Positions 16,917 to 26,007 of a stretch of DNA of 64,000 nt are shown in pieces; the first letter of the stretch is position 1; each line of letters begins with the position of its first letter. The DNA is taken from positions 66,505-130,504 of the forward strand of contig CAJTWE010000005.1 of the NCBI GenBank assembly GCA_910579955.1, read 5' to 3'. The translations under genes and the position numbers were made by a program. This DNA comes from an uncultured Ruminococcus sp. GTDB taxonomy: Bacteria; Bacillota; Clostridia; Oscillospirales; Ruminococcaceae. Under the pieces are notes generated by a model. That model was given only the letters and a program-made list of their open reading frames with translations, searched no databases and was not told the origin of the DNA.

Positions 16917-16966
16917 AGAATACTCCTTCCAAAAAAATAATAATCGGGCTCAAATATGCCATATTT

Positions 16967-16995
16967 ATTTTAGCACATTACGCTAAAAATTGCAA
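16967..16995 (-). promoter_or_regulatory. Promoter of the tandem-module dockerin gene
   Basis: Minus strand TTGCAA (16990-16995), 17-base spacer, TAAAAT (16967-16972); start codon about 45 bases downstream. Confidence 0.8.
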
Positions 16996-17069
16996 TGCTT
17001 TTTATCAGCTTAAAAAAAATATGTTTGTTTCTACAATTTTAGTCATATTTTTTTGTGCACTATAACAAT

Positions 17070-17105
17070 GAAAGCACACGGTTTTATCCATGTGCTTTCT
17101 TTTTA
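17070..17105 (-). terminator. Terminator of the MerR-like gene
   Basis: 12-base stem GAAAGCACACGG/CCATGTGCTTTC with one mismatch and a 6-base loop. The T-run is better on the plus strand, so the assignment to the minus-strand gene rests on position. Confidence 0.6.
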
Positions 17106-17121
17106 AGCTAAAAACATCTTT

Positions 17122-17853
17122 TTAGTTCTCATTTTTCTCAGGAGCAGCTACTTCAACGCAATAGCCCTTATGTCCGCAGCAAGTACAGCGCAGCTTGCGT
17201 GCTTTTGGGTTATGTGGTGCAAAAAATATTTCCCTTTTTGTAGGTTTGAATACTTCATGACATTCTGGACAGATATAGGCAACCCTTTTCATATAGTACA
17301 GTGATACCCATGTGCCAATAATAGCGCAAATGCACATACCTATCACAAACGGCAGCCACATACCAGTTGTTATCCAGAGCACAATTGTTGCAACCTCAAC
17401 AATATCAATAATTATTCCGATAGTTAAGAGTACGCCTCTCGCTTTTGTGAGTTTGTTTTTACTTTTCATATGATAAGCTACGTCACCTATAGATTTTACG
17501 GAAAAATCTTTATCATCTTTTACACTGTCCGAAAGCGTCTTCAAAACCTTTAGCTTATTCTGCCTCTCGCCTATCTCACTGATAAGCAGCTGTTTTTGCT
17601 GCTCAAGAAGCAACTGAATAATTCGCTGCGGCTTTTCCTCCTGCAATATTTCACTGATACTATTTATGGAAATATCAAGCTCCCTTAAAAAACAAATGAT
17701 CTTTAATTTTTGCAGATCATCTTCTGAATAAATACGCCTGCCTCCTTCGCTCAGTTCACTGGGAACAAGAATTCCCCTCTTATCATAATACTGCACGGTT
17801 CTCACAGACACACTGCAAAGCTTAGCCATTTCTCCAGTAGTGTATTTTGACAT
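17122..17853 (-). CDS. MerR-family regulator with membrane and zinc-ribbon domains
   Basis: 243 residues from the ATG at 17853 (AAGGAGG eight bases upstream; a GTG nine bases earlier is too close to it). N-terminal winged helix of the MerR type, residues 3-70: TTGEMAKLCSVSVRTVQYYD, then GRRIYSEDDLQKL. A helical stretch rich in Gln and Leu (72-112) is the dimer coiled coil. Two membrane segments follow at about 139-162 and 167-187, then a zinc ribbon with C195-x2-C198 and C223-x2-C226. No metal-binding Cys of classical MerR sensors is present. The combination places a DNA-binding domain at the membrane; ligand and target are unknown. Single gene. Confidence 0.82.
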   Translation of the reverse strand: MSKYTTGEMAKLCSVSVRTVQYYDKRGILVPSELSEGGRRIYSEDDLQKLKIICFLRELDISINSISEILQEEKPQRIIQLLLEQQKQLLISEIGERQNKLKVLKTLSDSVKDDKDFSVKSIGDVAYHMKSKNKLTKARGVLLTIGIIIDIVEVATIVLWITTGMWLPFVIGMCICAIIGTWVSLYYMKRVAYICPECHEVFKPTKREIFFAPHNPKARKLRCTCCGHKGYCVEVAAPEKNEN

Positions 17854-17975
17854 AGCCCTCACCTCCTTATAGCCCTATTTTACACCATTACCCAAGGTCA
17901 CAAGCAATACCCGACGCAGGGTAACATCCCCAAAATACGTTACATTTTACATTTTATTAACAAAATACATAAACA

Positions 17976-18007
17976 GCAAACGCTGCACCAAAAGGCACAG
18001 CGTTAAT
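17976..18007 (-). terminator. Terminator of the aroC/DUF4364 unit
   Basis: Stem AACGCTG/CAGCGTT with an inner TGCC/GGCA pairing on the minus strand; weak T-tract. Lies 10 bases after the stop at 18017. Confidence 0.65.
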
Positions 18008-18016
18008 TTTAAGTCC

Positions 18017-18616
18017 TTAATTATCGGACAGATCAAAGTCAAATTTTTCCTCTTCATTTTGAAATGCTGCATCCAGTATCTTACCGTAAAATCCGGCAGG
18101 ATTCAGCATTATTTGCTCACCAAGATATTTTGCCTGAGTAAGATCCGGAGCATACAGCTTCATGTCAAGAATATCTGCCACAGCGTCAAGGCATCTCACA
18201 TGGACATAATAGCCGTGCTTTATAGGTATATATTCTATCTTTACCTCATTTTCACGTTTAAGTTTAGCAAAATATTTTAAAGCACATGATACCATTTTGT
18301 CACGATACGCTTTGCTAACATAATCCCTGAGCTGCTTTGCACACTGAATGCCATTCTCTGCAAGGACATATGCGGTTTTTCCATCAGCTGTTTCCGTCTG
18401 AATTATAGAACCATTCTTTTCAAGATATGAAATAGACTCCTGATAGAAGAAGTAATTTATAATATTACTGCTTACTGCAATATCATAAAGATGCGATCTC
18501 TCAATAGGACGGTCTATCTTGTAAAGCAAATAACATATGAGTATACTTGCTGTATAGGTTTCCATAACAGGCGGAGTTGCCATCTCTGACATTTTAAATA
18601 AATTTTCTTCCTGCAT
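18017..18616 (-). CDS. DUF4364-type winged-helix protein
   Basis: 199 residues. N-terminal half reads as a winged helix: ASILICYLLYKIDRPIERSHLYDIAV, then a recognition-like helix, and the wing ETADGKTAYVLAENG, the pattern of DUF4364 proteins. The C-terminal half is a beta-rich domain followed by an acidic tail. Probably a transcription regulator or accessory factor of unknown target. It follows aroC with a 22-base gap and the RBS GGAGGTG, so it is cotranscribed with aroC. Confidence 0.7.
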   Translation of the reverse strand: MQEENLFKMSEMATPPVMETYTASILICYLLYKIDRPIERSHLYDIAVSSNIINYFFYQESISYLEKNGSIIQTETADGKTAYVLAENGIQCAKQLRDYVSKAYRDKMVSCALKYFAKLKRENEVKIEYIPIKHGYYVHVRCLDAVADILDMKLYAPDLTQAKYLGEQIMLNPAGFYGKILDAAFQNEEEKFDFDLSDN

Positions 18617-18638
18617 CAGACTTCACCTCCGGTCTGAT

Positions 18639-19730
18639 TTAAAAGTGAGGATAATTCATCATATGAGAAAGAAGAGCAATATTAACCGCTGCCTCTACAC
18701 AAGGCACGGCTCTTGGCACGATACACGGATCATGTCTGCCCTTCACCTGCAAAACTTCATTTTTCTTCGCACGGAAATCAACTGTTTCCTGCGGTTTAGC
18801 GATTGAAGCTGTGGGTTTTATTGCAACATTCAGAGTAATAGGCATTCCCGATGAAATACCTCCAAGTATGCCGCCATGATTATTTGTTCTTGTCTTTACA
18901 TGACCATTCTCATCAATATAGAAGCTGTCGTTATCTTGGCTGCCCACCATTTCTGCAACCTTAAAGCCTGCACCGAATTCCAGACCCTTTACCGCAGGGA
19001 TTCCGAATATAAGCTGTGCAATAGAGTTTTCAAGACCCTCAAACATAGGAGAGCCGATACCTGCCGGAACGTTCACAGAAACGCACTCTATAATACCTCC
19101 CAGCGACTCGCAGCCTTCTCTTGCTCTCAGAATATCCTCACGCATAGCTTGTCCACGTTCATCATTAATTACCGGAAAATCCTTTTCACGAACAGCAAGC
19201 AGATCAGATTTTGTCACCTTAGTAGAATGGAACATATCATCATTTATACCGTGTATAGACGCAATATGCGCACCTGTATATATGCCTCTGCGTTCAAGTA
19301 TCTGACCGCAAACCGCACCGGCAAAGCAAAGAGGCGCAGTGAGTCGGCCGGAGAAGTGACCGCCGCCTCTAACATCGTTAAATCCCTGATAGCGCATTGC
19401 ACCGGTATAATCAGCATGTCCGGGACGTGGAAGTTTTGCCAGATTGCTGTAATCCTTTGAGCGTGTATCAGTATTCTGGATCATTGCACATAATGGCGCA
19501 CCTGTAGTTCTTTCGTTAAGCACACCGGACATTATCTGAGGCAGATCCTTTTCTCCTCTGGGTGTCGTAGTGCCATCTTTTTTGGGCGCACGGCGAGCCA
19601 TAAACTGCAAAAGCTTTTCTTTGTCTATATATTCTCCCGGCGGCAGATTATCTATTACAATACCTATTGCCGGTCCATGTGACTCCCCAAAAATTGAAAA
19701 CGTGATGCGATTGTTCCAGAACGATGACAT
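18639..19730 (-). CDS. aroC: Chorismate synthase
   Basis: 363 residues, family length. Last step of the shikimate pathway: EPSP to chorismate, with reduced FMN. Motifs: FGESHGPAIGIVIDNLPPG at the N-terminus, RRAPKKDGTTTPRGEKD, GHADYTGAMRY, DVRGGGHFSGRLTA, and near the end NNHGGILGGISSGMPI and KGRHDPCIVPRAVP. Downstream of aroB in the same orientation with a 129-base gap; the same window holds aroB, aroE and aroK, while aroA is not present. Confidence 0.96.
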   Translation of the reverse strand: MSSFWNNRITFSIFGESHGPAIGIVIDNLPPGEYIDKEKLLQFMARRAPKKDGTTTPRGEKDLPQIMSGVLNERTTGAPLCAMIQNTDTRSKDYSNLAKLPRPGHADYTGAMRYQGFNDVRGGGHFSGRLTAPLCFAGAVCGQILERRGIYTGAHIASIHGINDDMFHSTKVTKSDLLAVREKDFPVINDERGQAMREDILRAREGCESLGGIIECVSVNVPAGIGSPMFEGLENSIAQLIFGIPAVKGLEFGAGFKVAEMVGSQDNDSFYIDENGHVKTRTNNHGGILGGISSGMPITLNVAIKPTASIAKPQETVDFRAKKNEVLQVKGRHDPCIVPRAVPCVEAAVNIALLSHMMNYPHF

Positions 19731-19859
19731 ATAGCTTCCTCCCGATTCTTAATTAATACTTTAATTATAACACACAATGCCTATGATTTCAACAGTTTTT
19801 TTGCTTTTTTAGTCCGCATAATCCTAAAAGCCCTAGCAATATTAGCTATCCTAATAATC

Positions 19860-20903
19860 TTAGCTTTCCATCCAAATCGAAAACGAATCAAATGACATTG
19901 TATGAATTTCAGCTTTTCCTATTGTTTTGCACACTATAAATCTAAGCTGACTGGCTGCACGCTTTTTATCCTTACCGCAAAGCGGTACGAGTTCTTTTAT
20001 ATCAGCCGGAACAGATGTCGGAAGATTATATGCTTTAACACAAGATTTAAGCTTTTTTACCGTTTCAGGCTCACATGTCTTTTCTGCCATCATACACATT
20101 CCAACCGCAACAGCACTGCCATGACTGTATGTTTCATAATGATAGTAGCTTTCTATTGCATGACCCAGAGTATGACCATAGTTTAAAATCATTCTCTCTC
20201 CTGTATCAAATTCATCCGCTTCAACAACATCACGCTTTATGCTTATACAAGTTGCAATAATATCTTCAAGATCTGTCCAGATGGTTTTCTGGTCGTTCTT
20301 GGCAATAAGCTCAAAAAGCTTTGCATCTCGTATCATACCGTATTTTATTACCTCGCCCATTCCATCGGAAAATATTTCAGGAGTAAGCGTTTTTAGTACA
20401 TCAGTATCACAAATCACGCAAACAGGTTGTTTGAATGCACCTACAAGATTTTTGCCGCCTTTAAGGTCAATAGCAGTTTTTCCTCCAACTGATGAATCCA
20501 CCTGCGCAAGAAGTGTTGTGGGTATCTGTACAAAATTCATTCCACGCAAAAATGTTGCTGCTGCAAATCCTGTAATGTCTCCCACTACTCCACCGCCCAG
20601 TGCGACAAGACAATCTGTTCTGGTTATACTGTTTTTACATAAGAAGTCATATATATTAACGAGTGTATCCGCACATTTGGAAGTTTCACCATGTGGAAAC
20701 ACAAATTTTACAACGTCAAAACCAGCTTCTCTTATAGACTTTCCTACTACCTTGCCATAAAGCCTGTCTACTGTATCATCTGTAATAACAGCGATCTTCT
20801 GAGCGCTTATTTTTTCTTTTATAATATTTCCGCAAGTGCTGAGAATCCCCTTTTCTATAAGAATATCGTATTCCGTACTTGCATGAACTGTAATTTTTTT
20901 CAT
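19860..20903 (-). CDS. aroB: 3-Dehydroquinate synthase
   Basis: 347 residues from the ATG at 20903 (MKKITVHAST; GAGG eight bases upstream). Converts DAHP to 3-dehydroquinate with NAD+ and a divalent metal. Motifs: FPHGETSKCADTLVNIYDFL, ALGGGVVGDITGFAAATFLRG, PTTLLAQVDSSVGGKTAIDL, GMGEVIKYGMI, and the metal-binding RMILNYGHTLGHAIE. The C-terminal helical domain is present. Upstream in-frame codons (MCKIIYCESEEYI) overlap the RBS and are not considered coding. Confidence 0.95.
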   Translation of the reverse strand: MKKITVHASTEYDILIEKGILSTCGNIIKEKISAQKIAVITDDTVDRLYGKVVGKSIREAGFDVVKFVFPHGETSKCADTLVNIYDFLCKNSITRTDCLVALGGGVVGDITGFAAATFLRGMNFVQIPTTLLAQVDSSVGGKTAIDLKGGKNLVGAFKQPVCVICDTDVLKTLTPEIFSDGMGEVIKYGMIRDAKLFELIAKNDQKTIWTDLEDIIATCISIKRDVVEADEFDTGERMILNYGHTLGHAIESYYHYETYSHGSAVAVGMCMMAEKTCEPETVKKLKSCVKAYNLPTSVPADIKELVPLCGKDKKRAASQLRFIVCKTIGKAEIHTMSFDSFSIWMES

Positions 20904-20946
20904 AATATATTCCTCGCTTTCGCAGTATATTATCTTACACACTATT

Positions 20947-20975
20947 ATTATACTAAATTTTTATAAAGATGTCAA
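20947..20975 (-). promoter_or_regulatory. Promoter of aroB-aroC
   Basis: Minus strand TTGACA (20970-20975), 17-base spacer, TATAAT (20947-20952); start codon about 44 bases downstream. Confidence 0.9.
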
Positions 20976-21073
20976 CGCAGACTCGTCTTAATTTTTTTCA
21001 AAAAACTATGGTAATTCTCGTTTGAATATGATATAATAACTATAAATAAATATTATTTAGAAAGGACTATGAT

Positions 21074-22363
21074 ATGTCAGCTTCTTATAAAAGAGTAATG
21101 CTTTCGGAATCTATCGGATTTAATGCCGTAACCGATCCGAAATTTAAGACAAATACTATAAATGTGCGTTTTATAACGCCCGTCTCTCAGGAGAAAAGCG
21201 CCGCCTATTCACTTGCGGCAAGCCTTTTGACTACCAGCTGCCGCAAGTATCCGTCAATCTCTGCTCTTAGCAGAAAAATGAATCGTCTCTACGGCGGCTC
21301 TGCTTCTGTTGACGTTTCAAAGCTTGGAGACTACCAGATCATTACAGCTTCATTCTCTGCTCTGTGCAATCGCTATGCTCTTGATAACGAGGATATTTTG
21401 GGAGAACTTACTGACGTTATGGCAGACTGTCTGTTTGATCCCAACATTTCAAATGAGGGCTTTTCACAGAATGAATTTTCAATAAGATTTAAAGATATCC
21501 TTGATACTATAGAAGCAGAAATAAATAATAAGCGTGGTTATACCCTTATTAAGTGTTCACGTACCGCCTTTAAAAATGAACCGGCAGCTTTTTCAAGCTA
21601 TGGTTCGGAAGAAGATGTTCTAAATCTCACGCCTGAAAGCACATATAAGGCTTACAAAGAACTGCTCAGTACTGCTGCTATTGAAATATTCTTTGTATCT
21701 CCAAAGGAAGAACCGGATATTGCTGATAAGTTCAAAAAGATCTTCTCAGGCATAAGCAGACAAAATGCAATGATATTGCCATCATTTGTAACCCCAAGTC
21801 CACTTAAAACTAATATTGCGGAAGAAAAGGAAATTCTTCCGGTCTCTCAATGCAAAATGGCTATGGCATTTAAAACGGACTGTAAGGATTATACAGCAAT
21901 GCTTCTTATGAATATGCTGTATGGTGCTACGCCTTTCTCAATGCTTTTTACAAACGTACGTGAAAAGATGAGCCTATGCTATTACTGCTCAAGCACTTAC
22001 AGTGAAACAAAGCAGACGCTTATGGTAGACTGCGGCGTTTTAAAATCTAATATTGAAACTGCTAAGGCAGAAATAATAAAACAGCTTGAAAATATTGCAA
22101 ATGGCGAGTTCTCTGATGAACTCCTTGATAATACACGCATGTCCGCATACAATTCTGTTAAAACACTGGGCGATACACCGTCATCCTATATCAGATGGCA
22201 TTTTACAAATCTTGTTCGAGGAATAAACAGAAATGTAGACGATGCAATCGCTGCATATAAAGCAATTACACGTGAACAGATAATGGCGGCGGCAGCTTCT
22301 TTGAAACTCGATACCGTTTATATTCTGGAAGCGTCCGAAGAGGAGGCAGGTGCTGATGAATAA
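21074..22363 (+). CDS. M16-family protein, non-catalytic partner (YfmF-like)
   Basis: 429 residues with the double alpha/beta fold of M16 peptidases (SAAYSLAASLLTTSCRKYPSISALSRKMNRLYGGS) but without the HxxEH zinc motif. In Firmicutes such YfmF-like proteins sit next to an HxxEH-bearing partner, as here, and are named in annotation as EF-P 5-aminopentanol modification-associated. The precise reaction is not settled. The 3' end overlaps the next gene by 8 bases. A plausible -10 (TATAAT, 21032-21037) lies upstream, with a poor -35. RBS AAAGGA. Confidence 0.85.
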   Translation: MSASYKRVMLSESIGFNAVTDPKFKTNTINVRFITPVSQEKSAAYSLAASLLTTSCRKYPSISALSRKMNRLYGGSASVDVSKLGDYQIITASFSALCNRYALDNEDILGELTDVMADCLFDPNISNEGFSQNEFSIRFKDILDTIEAEINNKRGYTLIKCSRTAFKNEPAAFSSYGSEEDVLNLTPESTYKAYKELLSTAAIEIFFVSPKEEPDIADKFKKIFSGISRQNAMILPSFVTPSPLKTNIAEEKEILPVSQCKMAMAFKTDCKDYTAMLLMNMLYGATPFSMLFTNVREKMSLCYYCSSTYSETKQTLMVDCGVLKSNIETAKAEIIKQLENIANGEFSDELLDNTRMSAYNSVKTLGDTPSSYIRWHFTNLVRGINRNVDDAIAAYKAITREQIMAAAASLKLDTVYILEASEEEAGADE

Positions 22364-23666
22364 TATAACAACAATTAAAAGTAAGATAACAGGTGATGAG
22401 TGCCTGAGAATAGATCATTCAAGCGGTCTTACTATTTATGTTTCCGAAATGGAAGGCTTTTCAACTACTCACGCTCTTTTCGCTACAAAATACGGCTCTA
22501 TAAATACTAAATTCAAAACCTGCAAGGACGATGATTTTTGCACAGTTCCGGAGGGTATCGCACATTTCCTCGAACACAAACTGTTTGAAAATGAAGATTG
22601 CGACGTTTTCAGCCTATATGCTAAAACCGGCGCAAATGCCAATGCCTACACTTCCTTTGATAAAACTTGTTATTTGTTCAGCTGTTCAGACCACTATAAA
22701 GAATCACTGGAAATTCTGCTTTCATTCGTACAGAGTCCCTATTTCACACCGGAAAGCGTTCAAAAAGAGCTGGGTATTATAGGTCAGGAGATACGAATGA
22801 CAAATGACGATCCGGGCTGGAGAGTATTTTTCAATATGCTAAGAGGTCTTTACCATGAACACCCTGTAAAAATAGATATTGCAGGCACAGAGGAAAGTAT
22901 CTCTCAGATAACAGATGCTCTGCTTTATCGCTGCTATAATACTTTCTATAATCTTCATAATATGGTGCTTTCTGTTGCAGGAAACTGCAAAGCTTGTGAG
23001 ATTTTGGAAATTGCTGATAAGCTCTTAAAGCCATGTGAAAATCTACAGCTTGAATCCATATTCCCTAGCGAGCCATTATCTATTGTTGCTCCAGAAACTG
23101 TAGAATATGCCGCTGTAGGAACAACAATATTCTGTATGGGAATCAAATGCGCTCCAAAATCAGGTTTTAACAGCACAAAAGCTCAGATCGAAGGATATAT
23201 TGCAATGCAAGTCCTTTCAAATGCTTCCTCAGAGCTTTACCGCTCCATGATGGAGGAAGGTCTTATAAACAACGTATTTGCCAGTGAAGTGTTTAATGGC
23301 GACGGTTATTATTCTATTATCTTCGAGGGTGAATCTTCTGAGCCGCACACCGTAAAGGATAAGATCATAGAGGCGATTTACAAGGCTAAAGAAACCGGAC
23401 TTGACTCAGAGCTTTTTGAAGAGGTACGAAGATCGCTTTACGGCGAAATGATAATGGATACAAACGATGCAGGTACTGTTGCCAATATTATGATGAGTGC
23501 TCATATGAACGGCAGCGTTCCTTTTGACACAATAGAGATACTGTCAAAAATGACGATTGATGATGTAAATAAATTCATTCGTGAAGATATTGACCCAGAG
23601 CTTAACACATTATCAATTATAAAGAATACTTCTCCCGAAAACACGAAAGGAGAAACAGCAGAATGA
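22356..23666 (+). CDS. M16-family zinc peptidase (YfmH-like)
   Basis: 436 residues from the ATG at 22356, chosen because AGGAGG (22341-22346) lies nine bases before it; a GTG at 22350 would be only three bases away. The zinc motif is EGIAHFLEHKLFE (H-x-x-E-H), followed by NAYTSFDKTCY, typical of insulinase-like M16 peptidases, with the distal Glu expected in the helix around EIRMTNDDPGW. Forms a pair with the upstream inactive subunit. The stop overlaps the lgt start (ATGA). Confidence 0.9.
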   Translation: MNNITTIKSKITGDECLRIDHSSGLTIYVSEMEGFSTTHALFATKYGSINTKFKTCKDDDFCTVPEGIAHFLEHKLFENEDCDVFSLYAKTGANANAYTSFDKTCYLFSCSDHYKESLEILLSFVQSPYFTPESVQKELGIIGQEIRMTNDDPGWRVFFNMLRGLYHEHPVKIDIAGTEESISQITDALLYRCYNTFYNLHNMVLSVAGNCKACEILEIADKLLKPCENLQLESIFPSEPLSIVAPETVEYAAVGTTIFCMGIKCAPKSGFNSTKAQIEGYIAMQVLSNASSELYRSMMEEGLINNVFASEVFNGDGYYSIIFEGESSEPHTVKDKIIEAIYKAKETGLDSELFEEVRRSLYGEMIMDTNDAGTVANIMMSAHMNGSVPFDTIEILSKMTIDDVNKFIREDIDPELNTLSIIKNTSPENTKGETAE

Positions 23667-24730
23667 GCGAAGAATATTTAAATCTTACAAACGACCAGAT
23701 CGCTTTTCCAAAGCTTGGCATAATCTTTGACGCTGACCCTACAGCGTTCACAATATTCGGCTTTGAAATACAATGGTACGGACTTGTTATTACTCTGGGA
23801 ATGATCCTTGCAATAATTTATTGTTTCCCTCAGATGAAACGCTATGGAATAGATCCCGACCGTGCTATTGACGCTGTTATAGGCGGCATTGTCGGAGGAA
23901 TCGTAGGCGCACGACTTTACTATGTAGCTCTTGAATGGGACTCATACAAAGACAACATTGCAAGTATTTTTAATTTGCGTCTTGGCGGCCTTGCAATTTA
24001 CGGAGGAATCATAGGCGCATTCCTTGTGGGCGGAATAGTTGCTAAACTACGAAAAGTAAGACTGCTGCCGCTTCTTGATATTGTGGGACAGGGTTTTCTT
24101 ATCGGTCAATGCCTTGGAAGATGGGGTAACTTTTTTAATCAGGAAGCCTTCGGTAAAAATACAGACTCAATTTTTGGTATGACTGGCGGAAGAATCCAGA
24201 GCTGGATCTCTTCCAGCTACATAAATACCAATTGCTACAACAACCTGCAAGTAGATCTTAATCCTGACCTGCCTGTTCATCCGTGCTTCTTATATGAATC
24301 AATATGGTGTCTTATAGGCTTTATAATTCTTGCAATAACAGCACGTAAAATGCGTAAATTTGACGGCCAGATCTTTCTTATGTATATTGCATGGTACGGT
24401 TTGGGACGTGCATTTATAGAGGGTCTGCGTACAGACAGCCTTGTAATTGGCAATGTACGCATTTCACAGGCACTTGCAATAGTATGTGTTGCCGCAGCAG
24501 TTATACTGCTTATTGTAATCGGCTCAAAGGTAAAGCGTATGGGTACTGATTATGTGCTGTACTGCAATACCGCAGAATCAAAGGAACTTCTTCTTAAATC
24601 AGAGGAAGCAAAACTCAAAAGAAAAAGCAAAAACAGCAAAGCACATTCACCAGCTCCTGAAAAGGATACTGATGATGACAATAACAAAAACAATGAAACA
24701 ACTGATGCTGACAAAAACGAGGAGGAATAA
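23663..24730 (+). CDS. lgt: Prolipoprotein diacylglyceryl transferase
   Basis: 355 residues; integral membrane enzyme that attaches diacylglycerol to the lipobox Cys of prolipoproteins. About seven membrane helices. The signature is intact: GQCLGRWGNFFNQEAFG; the neighbouring HGG element reads YGGIIGAF. It ends with a roughly 70-residue Lys/Glu/Asp-rich cytoplasmic tail that the family does not require. Substrates in this window would include the ABC binding lipoprotein (49649) and the GH5 cellulase (59016). Coupled to the preceding gene by a 4-base overlap. Confidence 0.95.
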   Translation: MSEEYLNLTNDQIAFPKLGIIFDADPTAFTIFGFEIQWYGLVITLGMILAIIYCFPQMKRYGIDPDRAIDAVIGGIVGGIVGARLYYVALEWDSYKDNIASIFNLRLGGLAIYGGIIGAFLVGGIVAKLRKVRLLPLLDIVGQGFLIGQCLGRWGNFFNQEAFGKNTDSIFGMTGGRIQSWISSSYINTNCYNNLQVDLNPDLPVHPCFLYESIWCLIGFIILAITARKMRKFDGQIFLMYIAWYGLGRAFIEGLRTDSLVIGNVRISQALAIVCVAAAVILLIVIGSKVKRMGTDYVLYCNTAESKELLLKSEEAKLKRKSKNSKAHSPAPEKDTDDDNNKNNETTDADKNEEE

Positions 24731-24732
24731 TT

Positions 24733-25593
24733 ATGGCACAGATTATCAGTGGAAAAGTAGTATCCGCAGAGGTTCGTGAAAACCTCAAAAAAGAAACAGC
24801 AGCTCTTATTGAGTCAAGCGGCATTCATCCGGGACTGGCAGTAATTCTTGTAGGAAACGACCCTGCTTCTCAGGTTTATGTACGCAACAAGCAGCTCGCC
24901 TGCGAAGAACTTGGATTTCATGCATTTGAGTACAAGCTAAGTGAAAACACAACTCAGGAACAGCTTCTCGATCTTATAAATGTACTTAATAAGGATTCCA
25001 AGGTTCATGGTATTCTGGTACAGCTTCCGCTGCCTGATCACCTTGACGAGCAGTCTGTACTTTATTCAATTACACCGGAAAAGGACGTAGATGCATTCCA
25101 TCCGCTTAATGTGGGCAAAATAATGATAGGCAGCTACAATTTCCTTCCATGTACACCGGCAGGCGTTATGGAGCTTCTGGACTGGGCTGGAATAGAGATA
25201 GCCGGCAAAAACTGCGTTGTTGTTGGCAGAAGCAACATTGTAGGTAAGCCAATGTCCATGCTTCTTCTTCAAAGAAGCGGAACTGTTACCATCTGCCATT
25301 CCAAGACAAAGGATCTTAAAAAGGTCTGTGCTGAAGCTGATATTCTGGTAGTTGCCATAGGAAAGCCTAAGTTTATAACTGCCGATATGGTAAAAGAAGG
25401 TGCAGTTGTAATTGATGTGGGCATTAACAGAGACGAAAACAACAAGCTTTGCGGTGACGTTGATTATGCAAATGTTGAACCTAAGGCAAGTTTTATCACA
25501 CCTGTACCCGGTGGTGTCGGCCCTATGACCATAACAATGCTCATGAAAAATACACTTCGTGCTGCTAAGCTTTTAAACGGTATAAAAGATTAA
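24733..25593 (+). CDS. folD: Methylenetetrahydrofolate dehydrogenase/cyclohydrolase
   Basis: 286 residues, family length. Bifunctional enzyme of one-carbon metabolism (methylene-THF to formyl-THF, NADP+). Motifs: VGNDPASQVYVRNKQLACEE with the catalytic Tyr-x3-Lys, HGILVQLPLPDHL, PEKDVDAFHPLNVG, PCTPAGVMELL, VVVGRSNIVGKPMSMLL and FITPVPGGVGPMT. Starts 2 bases after lgt with GAGGAATAATT as RBS; last gene of the yfmF-yfmH-lgt-folD operon. Confidence 0.96.
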   Translation: MAQIISGKVVSAEVRENLKKETAALIESSGIHPGLAVILVGNDPASQVYVRNKQLACEELGFHAFEYKLSENTTQEQLLDLINVLNKDSKVHGILVQLPLPDHLDEQSVLYSITPEKDVDAFHPLNVGKIMIGSYNFLPCTPAGVMELLDWAGIEIAGKNCVVVGRSNIVGKPMSMLLLQRSGTVTICHSKTKDLKKVCAEADILVVAIGKPKFITADMVKEGAVVIDVGINRDENNKLCGDVDYANVEPKASFITPVPGGVGPMTITMLMKNTLRAAKLLNGIKD

Positions 25594-25613
25594 AAATAAC
25601 AATAAAATACAGC

Positions 25614-25646
25614 AAAAAAGGGACTTTCAAAAAGAGTCCCTTTTTT
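25614..25646 (+). terminator. Terminator of folD operon
   Basis: Stem AAAAAAGGGACT/AGTCCCTTTTTT around a 9-base loop; usable in both directions. Confidence 0.9.
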
Positions 25647-25657
25647 GTGTCTATTAT

Positions 25658-25692
25658 AAAAAAATAGCTGCCACGAATTTTCGCAGCAGCTA
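25658..25692 (-). terminator. Terminator of acpP and the fatty-acid operon
   Basis: Stem TAGCTGC/GCAGCTA; on the minus strand it is followed by a long T-run. Confidence 0.85.
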
Positions 25693-25717
25693 TCACGCTT
25701 AAAATTTGAAAAAAATC

Positions 25718-25948
25718 TTATTCAGCGTTGTTGTCAATGTAGTTTACGATGTCGCCAACAGTCTTGATGTTTTCAACGTCATCATCTTCGATCTTAACCT
25801 CAAAAGCATCCTCAACAGACATTACAAGGTCAACAATATCCAGAGAGTCAGCACCCAGATCATCCTGAATGTTAGCTTCCATTGTTACCTTATCCTCTTC
25901 AACATCCAGCTGGTCTACAATGAGTTCCTTAATCTTGTCAAATGTCAT
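25718..25948 (-). CDS. acpP: Acyl carrier protein
   Basis: 76 residues, acidic, four-helix type. The phosphopantetheine attachment site is Ser35 in [10 protein letters not shown]. Carrier of growing acyl chains for the Fab enzymes encoded upstream. RBS GGAGGAAATTTGAA. It is the last gene of the fab/acc operon, 59 bases after accA, instead of sitting next to fabH or fabK as in many related clusters. Confidence 0.96.
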   Translation of the reverse strand: MTFDKIKELIVDQLDVEEDKVTMEANIQDDLGADSLDIVDLVMSVEDAFEVKIEDDDVENIKTVGDIVNYIDNNAE

Positions 25949-26007
25949 TTCAAATTTCCTCCATATATTTTATTTGATTCATTCACATGAACCCAGGATT
26001 TATATAA

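Noticed and set aside
19731..19859. Possible small RNA between aroC and aroB
   Set aside because: Contains a weak TAGC/GCTA palindrome but no promoter, terminator or strong stem.
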